Shown: positions 25,032-33,828, counted from the stretch's first letter. The stretch is DNA of 37,239 nucleotides from Bacillota bacterium (GCA_023443285.1 JAEZVB010000023.1:1-37239); one strand, 5' to 3'. Program-made: numbers and translations. Notes: a model not told the origin generated them from the letters alone.

Positions 25032-25496
25032 ATGCCATTGTTTAACAGGACAGAAGAAATGAATAACTTGCTGGCATTAATGAGAAGGCAAAATAGCTAT
25101 ATTCATGAACTAAATAAACTAATATTTATTACTGCTGGTGATATGACGATTGCCAACAATCTTGAGTTTGCCAAGTTTGTGACCAGTTTTTTTGAGTTTA
25201 CCCATTATCACTATAATAGTGAAGGCTACAGCCAAGCTGCTCAGTTAGTGCAAACATATCATTATCTACTGTTGGAGCGGCTACTTGATAGTCATATTTT
25301 AGCAGCCGCTGAACAAATGGAGCTTGCGATTAGCCACTTGGAAATGGCCGGCCGGGATATACAGGCTAGGTATCATCCACAAATAATTCTAGTAAATCAG
25401 GGGATTCTACTAATTGAAGAAACACAGTTAAAGATTATTGAAAGTCTGGAAGCACTCTCAGAAAGCTCTCATTTTACGCCAAAACTACAGAACTGA
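25032..25496 (+). CDS. Hypothetical helical cytoplasmic protein
   Basis: I do not recognise this family. It has about 154 residues with no signal peptide or membrane segment. It is predicted to be almost wholly helical and rich in Leu, Glu, Gln and His (RRQNSYIHELNKLIFITAGD, FFEFTHYHYNSEGYSQAAQL, QLKIIESLEALSES). The start is uncertain: ATG 25032 sits right after GGGGGTG, a TTG at 25038 would be better spaced, and an ATG at 24999 gives a longer arginine-rich start. It stands alone between the selenoprotein gene and larB, with its own region upstream and AT-rich sequence after it. The codon pattern looks normal, so it is likely a real gene. Confidence 0.6.
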   Translation: MPLFNRTEEMNNLLALMRRQNSYIHELNKLIFITAGDMTIANNLEFAKFVTSFFEFTHYHYNSEGYSQAAQLVQTYHYLLLERLLDSHILAAAEQMELAISHLEMAGRDIQARYHPQIILVNQGILLIEETQLKIIESLEALSESSHFTPKLQN

Positions 25497-25548
25497 AAAA
25501 AGGATTTAAAAATAACAGGATTTTTTCTTTTATCTATTGAATATTTAT

Positions 25549-25582
25549 AAAGACATAATGCCCTAGAGGACATTATGTCTTT
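25549..25582. terminator. Perfect 12-bp inverted repeat before larB
   Basis: AAAGACATAATG (25549-25560), 10-base loop, CATTATGTCTTT (25571-25582). A TATAAT follows at 25592-25597, so the right arm overlaps the expected -35 of the larB promoter. It may be the terminator of the preceding gene (the T tail is weak) or an operator for larBC. Confidence 0.5.
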
Positions 25583-25628
25583 ATGTTATTATATAATGTA
25601 GGTTAGAACCACGATACGAGGTGTAGCA

Positions 25629-26381
25629 ATGGATATGGATTTTGTAACTCGTCTGTTTAAAGATTATAAGGCAGGCGATTTAACATTAGATCAAGCGCTG
25701 GACAAACTGAAAATATTGCCTTATGAAGATTTGGAATTTGCTAAGCTAGACCATCATCGACTTATGCGTCAGGGCTTTGCCGAGGTTGTTTTCTGTCAAG
25801 GAAAAACAGTTGAGCAAGTACAAATTATTATTGAGAAACTGTCTAAACATAATGGCAGCATTTTAGCGACAAGGGCTACAAAACAGATGTATGATGCTGT
25901 AAGGGAGGTAGTACCTGATGCACGATATCATGAATTGGCCAGGCTTATTACCATTGAACGGCAACCTGCGCCTGTGGATAAGGAACGGTTTATTTTGGTA
26001 ATGAGTGCCGGAACTAGTGACATACCGGTAGCAGAAGAAGCCGCTGTTACTGCCGAAATTATGGGCAATGAAGTGAAAAGAGTGTATGATGTTGGCGTAG
26101 CAGGTATTCATCGGCTGCTTGATCAGCATCAATTAATAGAGCGAGCTAATGTGCTTGTTGTAGTCGCTGGAATGGAAGGAGCACTGGCAAGTGTTGTCGG
26201 AGGTTTGGCAGCAAAGCCTGTTATAGCTGTGCCGACAAGTGTTGGTTATGGCGCGAATTTTGGTGGTTTGGCTGCTTTATTAAGTATGCTTAATAGCTGT
26301 GCAGCTGGAGTAGCTGTTGTTAATATTGATAATGGTTTTGGCGCAGGTCGTTTGGCGAGTATGATTAATCATATGAGGTGA
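25629..26381 (+). CDS. larB: Nickel-pincer cofactor biosynthesis protein LarB
   Basis: A 250-residue carboxylase/hydrolase that carboxylates the pyridinium ring of nicotinic acid adenine dinucleotide and cleaves the phosphoanhydride, the first step to the nickel-pincer nucleotide used by lactate racemase and related enzymes. The N-terminal part has FVTRLFKDYKAGDLTLDQALDKL and VEQVQIIIEKL; the C-terminal part is PurE-like: ILVMSAGTSDIPVAEEAAVTAEIMG near 121, VYDVGVAGIHRLL, VVVAGMEGALASVVGGL near 182, and VPTSVGYGANFGGLAALLSML. GAGGTG precedes the ATG. larC follows after 9 bases. The target enzyme (LarA-like) and LarE are not in the window. Confidence 0.93.
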   Translation: MDMDFVTRLFKDYKAGDLTLDQALDKLKILPYEDLEFAKLDHHRLMRQGFAEVVFCQGKTVEQVQIIIEKLSKHNGSILATRATKQMYDAVREVVPDARYHELARLITIERQPAPVDKERFILVMSAGTSDIPVAEEAAVTAEIMGNEVKRVYDVGVAGIHRLLDQHQLIERANVLVVVAGMEGALASVVGGLAAKPVIAVPTSVGYGANFGGLAALLSMLNSCAAGVAVVNIDNGFGAGRLASMINHMR

Positions 26382-26390
26382 GTTATTATT

Positions 26391-27596
26391 ATGGATAAAC
26401 AATGTAATACTATTTTTCTTGACTGTTTTGCTGGGATTAGTGGTAATATGCTGCTCGGAGCCTTGCTCGATGCCGGTGCGCCCAAAGAATTGCTGCAGGC
26501 TGAATTGGCCAAGTTGCCCTTAACGGGATATGAGTTAACAGTGTCCCGGGTTGATAAGGGCGGTATCAGTGCGACATATGTTGAAGTAGAGGTCGATGAA
26601 GCAGTACAGGTACATAGAAACTTGGCTGACATAGTTGCTATTATTGAACATTCAACCCTTGCCCCTACCGTGAAAGAAGTCAGCAAATCCATATTCGGCC
26701 GACTGGCTCAGGCTGAAGCCAAAGTTCATGGTATGCCACTAGATGAAATACACTTCCATGAAGTTGGCGCTGTGGATTCTATTATTGATATTGTTGGGGT
26801 AGCCTGGGCGCTTGATTATCTACAAATTGAGCATATATATGCTTCACGCCTTCATGTAGGTAACGGTTTCGTTAAGTGCTGTCATGGGCTTATTCCGGTG
26901 CCTGCGCCGGCTACTGCCGAACTACTGCATGGTATTCCTTATTATCCGGGAGAGATTGCTAAAGAACTGGTAACGCCTACCGGAGCTGCTATCTTAGCAA
27001 CACTAGGAAATGGATTTGGTACTATGCCAACAGGATTTATTAGCGCGAAGATAGGATATGGTGCCGGTACCTGGGAGCTTTCGATTCCTAATGTTTTACG
27101 TTTATGTTTGGGTGAGATACCCGCTAGCGCCGAAAATAAGGATAATAGTCCCGCAGAGGAACAATGCATAGTAATAGAAGCTAATATTGATGATCAGAGT
27201 CCGGAAGGTTATGAGTATATTATGGATAGGTTATTTGCAGGCGGCGCTTTAGATGTATGGCTGACTCCTATTTTTATGAAGAAGAATCGGCCAGCAACTA
27301 AATTATCGGTACTTATCCCTAAGAGCAGTCAGGCCAAGCTGACCGAGATAATTTTTCAGGAAACAACTTCTATTGGCATGCGATTCTATCCGGTCGAAAG
27401 AACAAAGGCAGACCGTGAAATGATTGTTATCGGATTACCATGGGGGGATGTCAGGGTGAAGGTAAGTGCGTACCAGGGAAAAATATGCAATGTAGCGCCT
27501 GAATATGATGATTGCCGAGTAATCGCCGAGCAAACAGGGATGCCGTTAAAGGTAATCCAGCAACTTGCATTAAAAGAAGCCATGGCATTTTGCTAG
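26391..27596 (+). CDS. larC: Nickel insertion protein LarC
   Basis: A 401-residue CTP-dependent cyclometallase that puts nickel into the pincer cofactor. FLDCFAGISGNMLLGALLDAG at the start, FHEVGAVDSIIDIVG near 122-136, and the C-terminal domain with IEANIDDQSPEGYEYIMDRLFAGGALDVWLTP and FMKKNRPATKLSVL. In Lactiplantibacillus plantarum larC is split into two frames joined by frameshifting; here it is one continuous frame. Histidine pairs (FHEVG and others) are likely metal ligands. No terminator is obvious after it. Confidence 0.93.
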   Translation: MDKQCNTIFLDCFAGISGNMLLGALLDAGAPKELLQAELAKLPLTGYELTVSRVDKGGISATYVEVEVDEAVQVHRNLADIVAIIEHSTLAPTVKEVSKSIFGRLAQAEAKVHGMPLDEIHFHEVGAVDSIIDIVGVAWALDYLQIEHIYASRLHVGNGFVKCCHGLIPVPAPATAELLHGIPYYPGEIAKELVTPTGAAILATLGNGFGTMPTGFISAKIGYGAGTWELSIPNVLRLCLGEIPASAENKDNSPAEEQCIVIEANIDDQSPEGYEYIMDRLFAGGALDVWLTPIFMKKNRPATKLSVLIPKSSQAKLTEIIFQETTSIGMRFYPVERTKADREMIVIGLPWGDVRVKVSAYQGKICNVAPEYDDCRVIAEQTGMPLKVIQQLALKEAMAFC

Positions 27597-27771
27597 AGGT
27601 AGTATTGTAGGAAATAAACCAAGTTTATATGCTGAATTTTAAATACTTTTCATTATATATAGTTAATTTACCATTTTGTTAGCAGGAAAAACTGAAAATA
27701 TGTAAAATTATATTGTTAATATTGTAACTTTCTTAAAGTGATGTTGTGGCCAAGCAGGGGGAGGGAATAAG

Positions 27772-28851
27772 GTGGCGGTAAGATATTGTGTCAAACCCTA
27801 TTCACTAAGTGAGGCAAAACCTGGCATGGAAATTGGTCGAATGGTACTAACTCAAGAGGATAAGGTTATTTTGAGCGAGGGTACAATTCTCACAGAAAGT
27901 ATGCTTCAAAGTTTGAGGGTTTGGAATATTAATACAGTTTTTATAAAAGAGATATTATCTCTTAAAGCCAAGATCGATTTTTCTATTCCTGAAACTGCTG
28001 TTCAAAAAAAGTTTTATGCCGATTATGACAATACTGTTAATGTTGTGAAAAATGCATTTTCTAAAATTCGGTTTTTTAAAGATATTCCGCTTTCTGACAT
28101 GCAGAATTTGGCAAGCAATTCTATTGAACCGCTGATTAATTCTACTGGCGTAATTAATCATCTAAATATGGTGCGCCGGCAGGATGACTATACTTTTCAT
28201 CATTCTGTTAATGTAGCTATTATTTCCGGATTATTAGGTAGGTGGCTTGGTTACAATGTCTCAGAGTTGAAAGATTTAATACTGGCTGGTCTTCTGCATG
28301 ATGTTGGTAAAACACAAATCCCGCTTGAAATACTAAATAAACCCGGCAAGCTTGCAGCCGACGAGATGGAGATTATGAAGCTTCATACAACTCGTGGTTT
28401 CAAGTTGCTTCAAGAAAAGCAAGCACTCCCGAACGGTGTAGTTCATGGAATACTTCAGCATCATGAACGCTTTGACGGCAGTGGATATCCGCTGGCTTTG
28501 CCTGGCAACCAAATTCATAAATACGCCAAAATTATTGCAGTTGCTGACATTTATGATGCCATGACTTCAGATCGTGTTTATCATCGTAAAAGCTCACCGT
28601 TTGCAGTCGTCGAAATGATTATCGAAGAAATGTTTAATAAGCTCGACCCTGAGATTGGCTCAGTTTTTTTGAATAATGTCAGGGATTATTTTATCGGTAA
28701 TATTGTTGAGTTAAGTGATGGCCGTCAAGCAGAAGTAATTTATTTGGGGCAATTTATGGCCGCACGTCCGATTGTCTTAACAGAGGATAAAGAATACATT
28801 GACTTAGAACGTAATAAAACGTTAAGTATAGTAAAAGTCGTTAATGCGTAA
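27772..28851 (+). CDS. HD-GYP domain protein (probable c-di-GMP phosphodiesterase)
   Basis: A 359-residue soluble protein. An N-terminal domain of about 120 residues (VKPYSLSEAKPGMEIGRMVL, then GTILTESMLQSLRVWNI) is common before HD-GYP domains in Firmicutes. The catalytic domain has YTFHHSVNVAIISGLL, the HD pair His176-Asp177 in LLHDVGKTQIP, HH at 230-231, and the GYP triad at 238-240 in FDGSGYP, followed by AVADIYDAMTSDRVYH. All key residues are present, so it should hydrolyse c-di-GMP. The GTG start has GGGGGAGGG upstream. The C-terminal tail (GNIVELSDGRQAEVIYLGQF) is a small PilZ-neighbour-like beta part of unknown role. Confidence 0.9.
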   Translation: MAVRYCVKPYSLSEAKPGMEIGRMVLTQEDKVILSEGTILTESMLQSLRVWNINTVFIKEILSLKAKIDFSIPETAVQKKFYADYDNTVNVVKNAFSKIRFFKDIPLSDMQNLASNSIEPLINSTGVINHLNMVRRQDDYTFHHSVNVAIISGLLGRWLGYNVSELKDLILAGLLHDVGKTQIPLEILNKPGKLAADEMEIMKLHTTRGFKLLQEKQALPNGVVHGILQHHERFDGSGYPLALPGNQIHKYAKIIAVADIYDAMTSDRVYHRKSSPFAVVEMIIEEMFNKLDPEIGSVFLNNVRDYFIGNIVELSDGRQAEVIYLGQFMAARPIVLTEDKEYIDLERNKTLSIVKVVNA

Positions 28852-28885
28852 TTAAATTTAAATCGATGAGATAAGGGGAATATAT

Positions 28886-29572
28886 ATGAATAGAAAGGCC
28901 GTCGTCCTGTTGTCAGGCGGGCTGGACTCTAGTGTCTGTATGGCTGTTGCCAAGAGTGAAGGTTATGAACTTTTGCCGATTAGCTTTAATTATCATCAAC
29001 GGCATAAAAAAGAACTTGAGGCTGCCGCCAGTGTAGCAAAGTATTATCAGGTTGAGCGACATTTGATTATTGAAACCAATATGGAAGCAATTGGCGGTAG
29101 TGCACTAACAGATGCGAGTATCGATGTACCTGCAGGAGAAATTAATGCCAGTACAGTACCAGTTACTTATGTGCCTGCACGGAATTTAATATTTCTTAGC
29201 TATGCTCTTGGTTATGCAGAGGTAACAGGAGCTGAACGAATATATATTGGCGTTAACGCGCTAGACTACTCTGGTTATCCTGATTGCCGGCCAGAATTTG
29301 TTGCTATGTTCCAGCAATTAGCCAACTATTCAACTAAGGCAACGGCTGAGGATGGTAGGGAAATTTTGATTGAGACGCCACTGATAGACTTGACCAAAAA
29401 GGATATTGTATTATTAGGGGACAAGCTGGGTGCGCCGCTTCACCTGACCACAAGTTGTTATGAGGGCAAAGATGAGGCTTGTGGGCGCTGTGACAGCTGT
29501 CTTTTGCGTCTTAAAGGGTTTGCTGAAGCAGGCCGTGTTGATCCGATTTTGTATCATACTAGGAGTGAATAA
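28886..29572 (+). CDS. queC: 7-Cyano-7-deazaguanine synthase QueC
   Basis: A 228-residue ATP-dependent enzyme making preQ0, the precursor of queuosine in tRNA. PP-loop SGGLDSS is at 10-16, VPARNLIFLSYALGYAE near 93, and the C-terminal zinc site has Cys191, Cys199, Cys202 and Cys205 in SCYEG...ACGRCDSC. Ribosome site AAGGGG precedes ATG 28886. It directly touches folE2. Confidence 0.95.
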   Translation: MNRKAVVLLSGGLDSSVCMAVAKSEGYELLPISFNYHQRHKKELEAAASVAKYYQVERHLIIETNMEAIGGSALTDASIDVPAGEINASTVPVTYVPARNLIFLSYALGYAEVTGAERIYIGVNALDYSGYPDCRPEFVAMFQQLANYSTKATAEDGREILIETPLIDLTKKDIVLLGDKLGAPLHLTTSCYEGKDEACGRCDSCLLRLKGFAEAGRVDPILYHTRSE

Positions 29573-30399
29573 TGATGAGGCAAACTACCCAGGGACGTAG
29601 TGTTAATACCAGCATCAAAGATGTTCAGAATAGCTGTGACGAACGCGGAATTGCAATTCAAAAAGTTGGAGTCAGTGATGTTCATTTGCCATTTTTGATA
29701 AAAACTAAAAGTGGCTCCTTCCAAAGTGTTTTAGCCAAAATTAAACTTGCTGTTGATTTGCCGCAAGAATTCAAAGGAACTCATATGAGCCGGTTTATTG
29801 AAATTCTTAGTGATTGGAGTCAAAAACCGGTGTCCTACCGGGAAATTGGCTATATGTTGACAGACACCATTGATCGTTTGCAGGCTAAACGAGCGCATAT
29901 TGATATTAATTTTAAGTATTTTATAGAAAAAACAGCGCCAGTAAGTGGCCTAAAAAGCATGTTAGATTATGATTGCGTGTTTTCTGCCAACTTAACGCGT
30001 GGTGAGCATCTGGACTTTATGTTTGGTATTACAGTACCATTTACCTCGCTTTGCCCCTGTAGTAAAGAAATATCTCAATATGGGGCACATAACCAGCGTG
30101 GTATTATGAGGGTAAAGATTAAACAACATCCCGGAGACTTTATTTGGATAGAGGATTTAGCTGAGATAATGGAAAAGCAAGGAAGCTGCCAGGTATATCC
30201 CCTGCTCAAGCGTGGGGATGAAAAATATGTTACGGAAAAGGCATATGAAAATCCTAAATTTGTTGAAGACGTGCTCAGAGATTTGGTCTTAACTTTGCGC
30301 AAGATAGATGGCGTCCAGTGGTTTGAAGTCGAATGTGAGAATTACGAGTCCATTCATAACCATAGCGCTTATGCCGCACATACTGAGAGTGTGGATTAA
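29572..30399 (+). CDS. folE2: GTP cyclohydrolase FolE2 (type IB)
   Basis: A 275-residue enzyme turning GTP into 7,8-dihydroneopterin triphosphate, the shared precursor of folate and queuosine. TSIKDVQNSCDERGIAIQKVGVSDVHLP is at the start, GTHMSRFIEIL near 65, and the active-site LCPCSKEIS with Cys161/Cys163 and the conserved SQYGAHNQRG. FolE2 can use metals other than zinc, unlike FolE. It overlaps the queC stop codon, supporting a joint role in preQ0 synthesis; queD and queE are not visible here. A strong terminator ends the unit. Confidence 0.95.
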   Translation: MMRQTTQGRSVNTSIKDVQNSCDERGIAIQKVGVSDVHLPFLIKTKSGSFQSVLAKIKLAVDLPQEFKGTHMSRFIEILSDWSQKPVSYREIGYMLTDTIDRLQAKRAHIDINFKYFIEKTAPVSGLKSMLDYDCVFSANLTRGEHLDFMFGITVPFTSLCPCSKEISQYGAHNQRGIMRVKIKQHPGDFIWIEDLAEIMEKQGSCQVYPLLKRGDEKYVTEKAYENPKFVEDVLRDLVLTLRKIDGVQWFEVECENYESIHNHSAYAAHTESVD

Positions 30400-30407
30400 T
30401 TAATAGA

Positions 30408-30434
30408 GCGGCGCCAGACTACGTCCGGCGCCGC
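30408..30434. terminator. GC-rich terminator shared by folE2 and the minus-strand small gene
   Basis: GCGGCGCC (30408-30415) and GGCGCCGC (30427-30434) pair perfectly, with GAC/GTC inside and a T-rich tail. It lies between two convergent genes and would stop both. Confidence 0.85.
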
Positions 30435-30446
30435 ATTTAGTTTAAT

Positions 30447-30725
30447 TTATTCGGCGCTATAATCACCGTTGGCATCATATTTGGCAGTGAGTGTTTGGTT
30501 GGCCATCTTGCTTTTTGAACTAGCTGAGCTGGTGGATGAGGTAGCGCTACCAGTTTGGGATTGGTTGGCGAGTTTGCTTAATTGGTTCATGTCGGCGGAA
30601 GCAGAAGTCGTAGAGGAAGTTCCTGCGGTTCCACTAGAATAATCGTTATTTGCATCCAGCTTAGCAGTAAGTGTACCATATTCGCTTTTGCTTGCAGCTT
30701 GCTTACTCTGTTTGGATTGTGTCAT
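30447..30725 (-). CDS. Small Ser/Ala/Thr-rich protein with two DANxDY repeats
   Basis: A 92-residue hydrophilic protein with no signal peptide, membrane segment or cysteine. Two near-identical motifs, LTAKLDANNDYSSG (about 19-32) and LTAKYDANGDYSAE (about 79-92, the very C-terminus), enclose a linker of Ser, Ala, Thr and Gln. The D-A-N-x-D-Y pattern resembles the loop of EF-hand or dockerin calcium sites, but the usual twelfth-position acid is absent. The start ATG (30725) has a near-ideal GGAGG upstream, and the gene has its own terminator, so I take it as real. It is not a family I can name. Possible roles are a small spore or cell-surface associated protein, which is only a guess. Confidence 0.65.
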   Translation of the reverse strand: MTQSKQSKQAASKSEYGTLTAKLDANNDYSSGTAGTSSTTSASADMNQLSKLANQSQTGSATSSTSSASSKSKMANQTLTAKYDANGDYSAE

Positions 30726-30883
30726 AATGTGATTACCTCCTTGATTTTTTATTTTGTCACGTGACCAATCTTAGTATCAGAAAACATATATCAAGTCATA
30801 CCAGGGAGTTTTTGCCCTTGATAATAATTGAAAAAAATTCCTTTAGAGTTTTTGCCAATGTATTATGAGAAAGGATGGGTGCT

Positions 30884-31810
30884 ATGAAGGTATTAGTAAC
30901 TGGTGGTGCTGGTTTTATCGGATCGCACACTGTGGATAAAATGATAGACAGAGGTTGGGATGTTGTCGTAATTGACAACTTGAGTAGTGGCCTGCGTGCC
31001 AATGTTAATATTAAAGCCAGACTTGTCGTAATGGATATATTGGACAAGAATTTAATTGATGTCTTCTCGCAAGAAAAGGTTGATTGTGTTTTGCATCTTG
31101 CCGCGCAGACGTCTGTGCCCTATTCGATTGAGCATCCTGATATGGATTGTCAGGTCAACTTGCTCGGTTTAGTGAATGTAATGGAAGCCTGCCGTAAAAC
31201 AGGAGTTCAGCGAGTGGTGTTTTCTTCTAGCGCCGCCGTGTATGGAGATGCTGACAGTATTCCAATTGACGAAAATATGGAGCTTAAGCCAGGATCGTTT
31301 TATGGACTGACCAAATGTACCAGTGAGAAGTACCTGGCATTATATCGGCAGATGTGTCAGATTGATTATGTTGTGCTACGGTATTCTAATGTGTACGGAG
31401 AACGCCAGGGTGATGGTGGTGAAGGCGGGGTAGTGAGCATCTTTACCCGTAAAATAGCGGAAGATCAGCCTATTTATATCTTTGGTGATGGTGGTCAAAC
31501 AAGAGACTTTATTTATGTTGGTGATGTGGCCGAAGCAAATTGTCAGGCGTTTGCGGCGCCCCAGTCAGCAGCAAACCGGGTATATAATGTTAGCACTCAG
31601 ACACAAACTAGTGTAAATGATCTTACCGAGTTATTATCCCAAGCTGCAGGTAAAACAGTTTGTAAGAATTATTTGCCTCCCCGGGAAGGAGACATTTATC
31701 ATTCCTCGCTGTCTAATCAGCCAGCTGTCACTAGTTTGGGCTGGAAGCCTGTTATAGCGCTTGCTGATGGGCTAAAGCGAACATATCATTCCCTGATAAA
31801 AACAATGTAG
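30884..31810 (+). CDS. NAD-dependent sugar-nucleotide epimerase/dehydratase (GalE-like)
   Basis: A 308-residue extended short-chain dehydrogenase. GGAGFIGSHTVD near 7-18 binds NAD, FSSSAAVYGD near 113 gives the serine, and Tyr140-x-x-x-Lys144 is in FYGLTKCTSEKY. FGDGGQTRDFIYVGDVA near 202 is typical of the UDP-glucose/GlcNAc 4-epimerase group. The start is ATG 30884, with AAAGGA about 9 bases before it; ATG 30875 abuts that site. It is followed by a membrane glycosyltransferase, suggesting envelope polysaccharide or lipid sugar synthesis. The exact substrate is not predictable. Confidence 0.85.
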   Translation: MKVLVTGGAGFIGSHTVDKMIDRGWDVVVIDNLSSGLRANVNIKARLVVMDILDKNLIDVFSQEKVDCVLHLAAQTSVPYSIEHPDMDCQVNLLGLVNVMEACRKTGVQRVVFSSSAAVYGDADSIPIDENMELKPGSFYGLTKCTSEKYLALYRQMCQIDYVVLRYSNVYGERQGDGGEGGVVSIFTRKIAEDQPIYIFGDGGQTRDFIYVGDVAEANCQAFAAPQSAANRVYNVSTQTQTSVNDLTELLSQAAGKTVCKNYLPPREGDIYHSSLSNQPAVTSLGWKPVIALADGLKRTYHSLIKTM

Positions 31811-31826
31811 GTTTGGAGGTTGACTT

Positions 31827-33422
31827 ATGCCCGTCAAACAGGCGGCACTACTATTTGTTGTAACTTTGCTATGTTTCTTGACTTTTAATGGCACTATTGC
31901 TGTTACCGATCCGGTAGAGTCAAATTATGCGCTGACTGCCAAAGAGATGCTGCAGAGCGGGGATTGGTTGTCACCTCGCATTTATGGACAATATTGGTTT
32001 GATAAACCAATTATGATATATTGGTTGATTGCTTTTTGCTATAAATTATTTGGAATTAACGAATTTGCAGCCAGACTGCCATCAGGCATATTTAGTGCTA
32101 TGAGTATTGTATTCTTATATTGGTTTACTAATAGAATGTACAATAGGCAAATAGCTTGGCTGGCGGCGTTGGTGCTGGCTACTTCGCTTGAGTTTTGGAT
32201 TTTAGCGAGATTAATAATTACAGATGCAGCATTATTTTTCTTTAATAGTGTGGCGATGGCTTGCTTGTATCTGGGTTTTAGGGAACAAAAGAGAAGTTGG
32301 TATTTATTGGCCTATGCAGCGGCAGGCTTGGCAGTATTAACAAAAGGGCCTGTAGGAATTCTTTTACCAGGGTTGACGATCTTTGTCTACATTGTTGTAA
32401 CGCGTCAATGGAAGTTATTGTGCAGACTGCATTTGGTGTCAGGGTTAGCGATGTTTTTATTGGTTACGGCACCCTGGTATGGCTCGATGTTTTTTGCTCA
32501 TGGTCAGGAGTTTATTAATACTTTCTTTGGGTTGCATAATTATCTGAGGGCAACAGTATCAGAGCATCCTGATGACAATGTTTTTTACTATTACCTAGTG
32601 TTGTTTCCGGTTAGTTTATTGCCCTGGTCGGGCTTACTAGTTGCGTTTTTTAAAGACATACGAAGGCAAGTTTGGTCAACCTTGGATATTTATTTACTGG
32701 TGTGGCCAGGTGTAATGCTAGTGTTTTATACCCTGATGGCGACTAAATATCTGACTTATGTATTTCCGGCTAGTTTTCCTGCCGCCATCTTAATTGGCAA
32801 ACATTTATACAACATGCGGCAACGGTCAAAGCGGCGAGAATGGCTATGGTTATCTGGGCCGGTTGTTTTGTTCTTTGCAGGTCTGTTGGCAAGTGGCGAC
32901 TATATTCCTACTGATGTTGGGCGTTTTATTGTGTATACAGCTGCACTGAGCGCTGGCGGTATAGTAATTTGGCTGCAATATAAAGGGAGTTATTATCATC
33001 TTCCTGAAGCAACAGCTGCATGTGTTGCTATAGTTAGTATAGCTTTAATTGCTACTACCTTAGCACCCTTGACCACAACACGTTCAGCTAAAGAATTGGC
33101 GGCTATGCTCCCGGCTGATGATTATGTTATGGGTTCCTACCATGAGTATGCTACCTCTATGGTATTTTATAGCGGCCATGTGATGCCATCTCTTGTAGGC
33201 AGTTTTGAGGATATCCCTAAAGAGAATGTATGGCAAGGGAAATATACTATGCCCAAAGAAACTATCGCGGACTTTACTTCGCGTTCCCGGCTTCAGCCTC
33301 AGGCGTTTATTCTTGTTAAAGCAAAGGATAATAGTGATTTCTTGGCTGCTCCTATCTCGGCAGGTTATAAATCTATTGGCAAGCGCGGGATTATGACCTT
33401 ATATCAGCGACAACTGCCGTAG
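31827..33422 (+). CDS. ArnT/PMT-family membrane glycosyltransferase
   Basis: A 531-residue polytopic protein with about 11-12 hydrophobic segments. The first loop TDPVESNYALTAKEMLQSGDW...GQYWFDKPIMIYWL matches GT-C transferases of the ArnT/YkcB/PMT type; the acidic Asp near 28 is the catalytic residue in this group. FAARLPSGIFS, ITDAALFFF and LTKGPVG follow in order. Such enzymes move a sugar from a polyprenyl-phosphate carrier to lipid A or another outer acceptor. GGAGG precedes the ATG, 16 bases after the epimerase stop, so the two form an operon. The acceptor is unknown. Confidence 0.88.
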   Translation: MPVKQAALLFVVTLLCFLTFNGTIAVTDPVESNYALTAKEMLQSGDWLSPRIYGQYWFDKPIMIYWLIAFCYKLFGINEFAARLPSGIFSAMSIVFLYWFTNRMYNRQIAWLAALVLATSLEFWILARLIITDAALFFFNSVAMACLYLGFREQKRSWYLLAYAAAGLAVLTKGPVGILLPGLTIFVYIVVTRQWKLLCRLHLVSGLAMFLLVTAPWYGSMFFAHGQEFINTFFGLHNYLRATVSEHPDDNVFYYYLVLFPVSLLPWSGLLVAFFKDIRRQVWSTLDIYLLVWPGVMLVFYTLMATKYLTYVFPASFPAAILIGKHLYNMRQRSKRREWLWLSGPVVLFFAGLLASGDYIPTDVGRFIVYTAALSAGGIVIWLQYKGSYYHLPEATAACVAIVSIALIATTLAPLTTTRSAKELAAMLPADDYVMGSYHEYATSMVFYSGHVMPSLVGSFEDIPKENVWQGKYTMPKETIADFTSRSRLQPQAFILVKAKDNSDFLAAPISAGYKSIGKRGIMTLYQRQLP

Positions 33423-33569
33423 TTGTCTAAGGGTACGGTGGAGAATCCTTTGCATGTGAAAATAATACCGAGAAAAATTTTAAAAATATTATTTTGATTA
33501 TTATTGTCGAGGTAGCAGGAAAACAGTCAAATATATGGAATTATATCATATTATGATTTATGATAAGTG

Positions 33570-33722
33570 TAAGGGAATGGGTGCTTAGCGCTTAATAGGG
33601 AAGTCCGGTGTAATGCCGGCACGGTCCCGCCACTGTAATGGGGATGCCTCCTACATTTGCCACTGGGAAACCGGGAAGGCTTAGGCTGGCGATGAACCAG
33701 AGTCAGGAGACCTGCCTATTCT
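33570..33722 (+). promoter_or_regulatory. Cobalamin (AdoCbl-class) riboswitch
   Basis: The conserved core is plain: AATAGGGAAGTCCGGTG followed by CCGGCACGGTCCCGCCACTGTAA (33594-33638), GCCACTGGGAA near 33659, and GATGAACCAGAGTCAGGAGACCTGCC (33691-33716). ACCTGCCTAT (33710-33719) then pairs with ATAGGCAGGT (33750-33759), part of the switching region. It controls the cbi operon just downstream: with B12 bound, expression should fall. Confidence 0.95.
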
Positions 33723-33804
33723 AACACACGCCGTTAGGACCTACGGAAGATAGGCAGGTGTGGGTATAAGAATCAGGCGCAAGATATTGTTGTTTGGTTT
33801 TCTA

Positions 33805-33825
33805 CCCCCTGCTAAGGGGGTTTTT
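33805..33825 (+). terminator. Expression-platform terminator of the B12 riboswitch
   Basis: CCCCCT-GCTA-AGGGGG followed by TTTTT, immediately before cbiD. The AGGGGG arm also stands 8 bases before the TTG at 33829, so the same bases could serve as ribosome site, giving both transcriptional and translational control. Confidence 0.8.
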
Positions 33826-33828
33826 CTA

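Noticed and set aside
30582..30764. A 60-residue plus-strand ORF opposite the DANxDY gene
   Set aside because: It lies antisense to a gene with a clear ribosome site and terminator and has no sensible start context.
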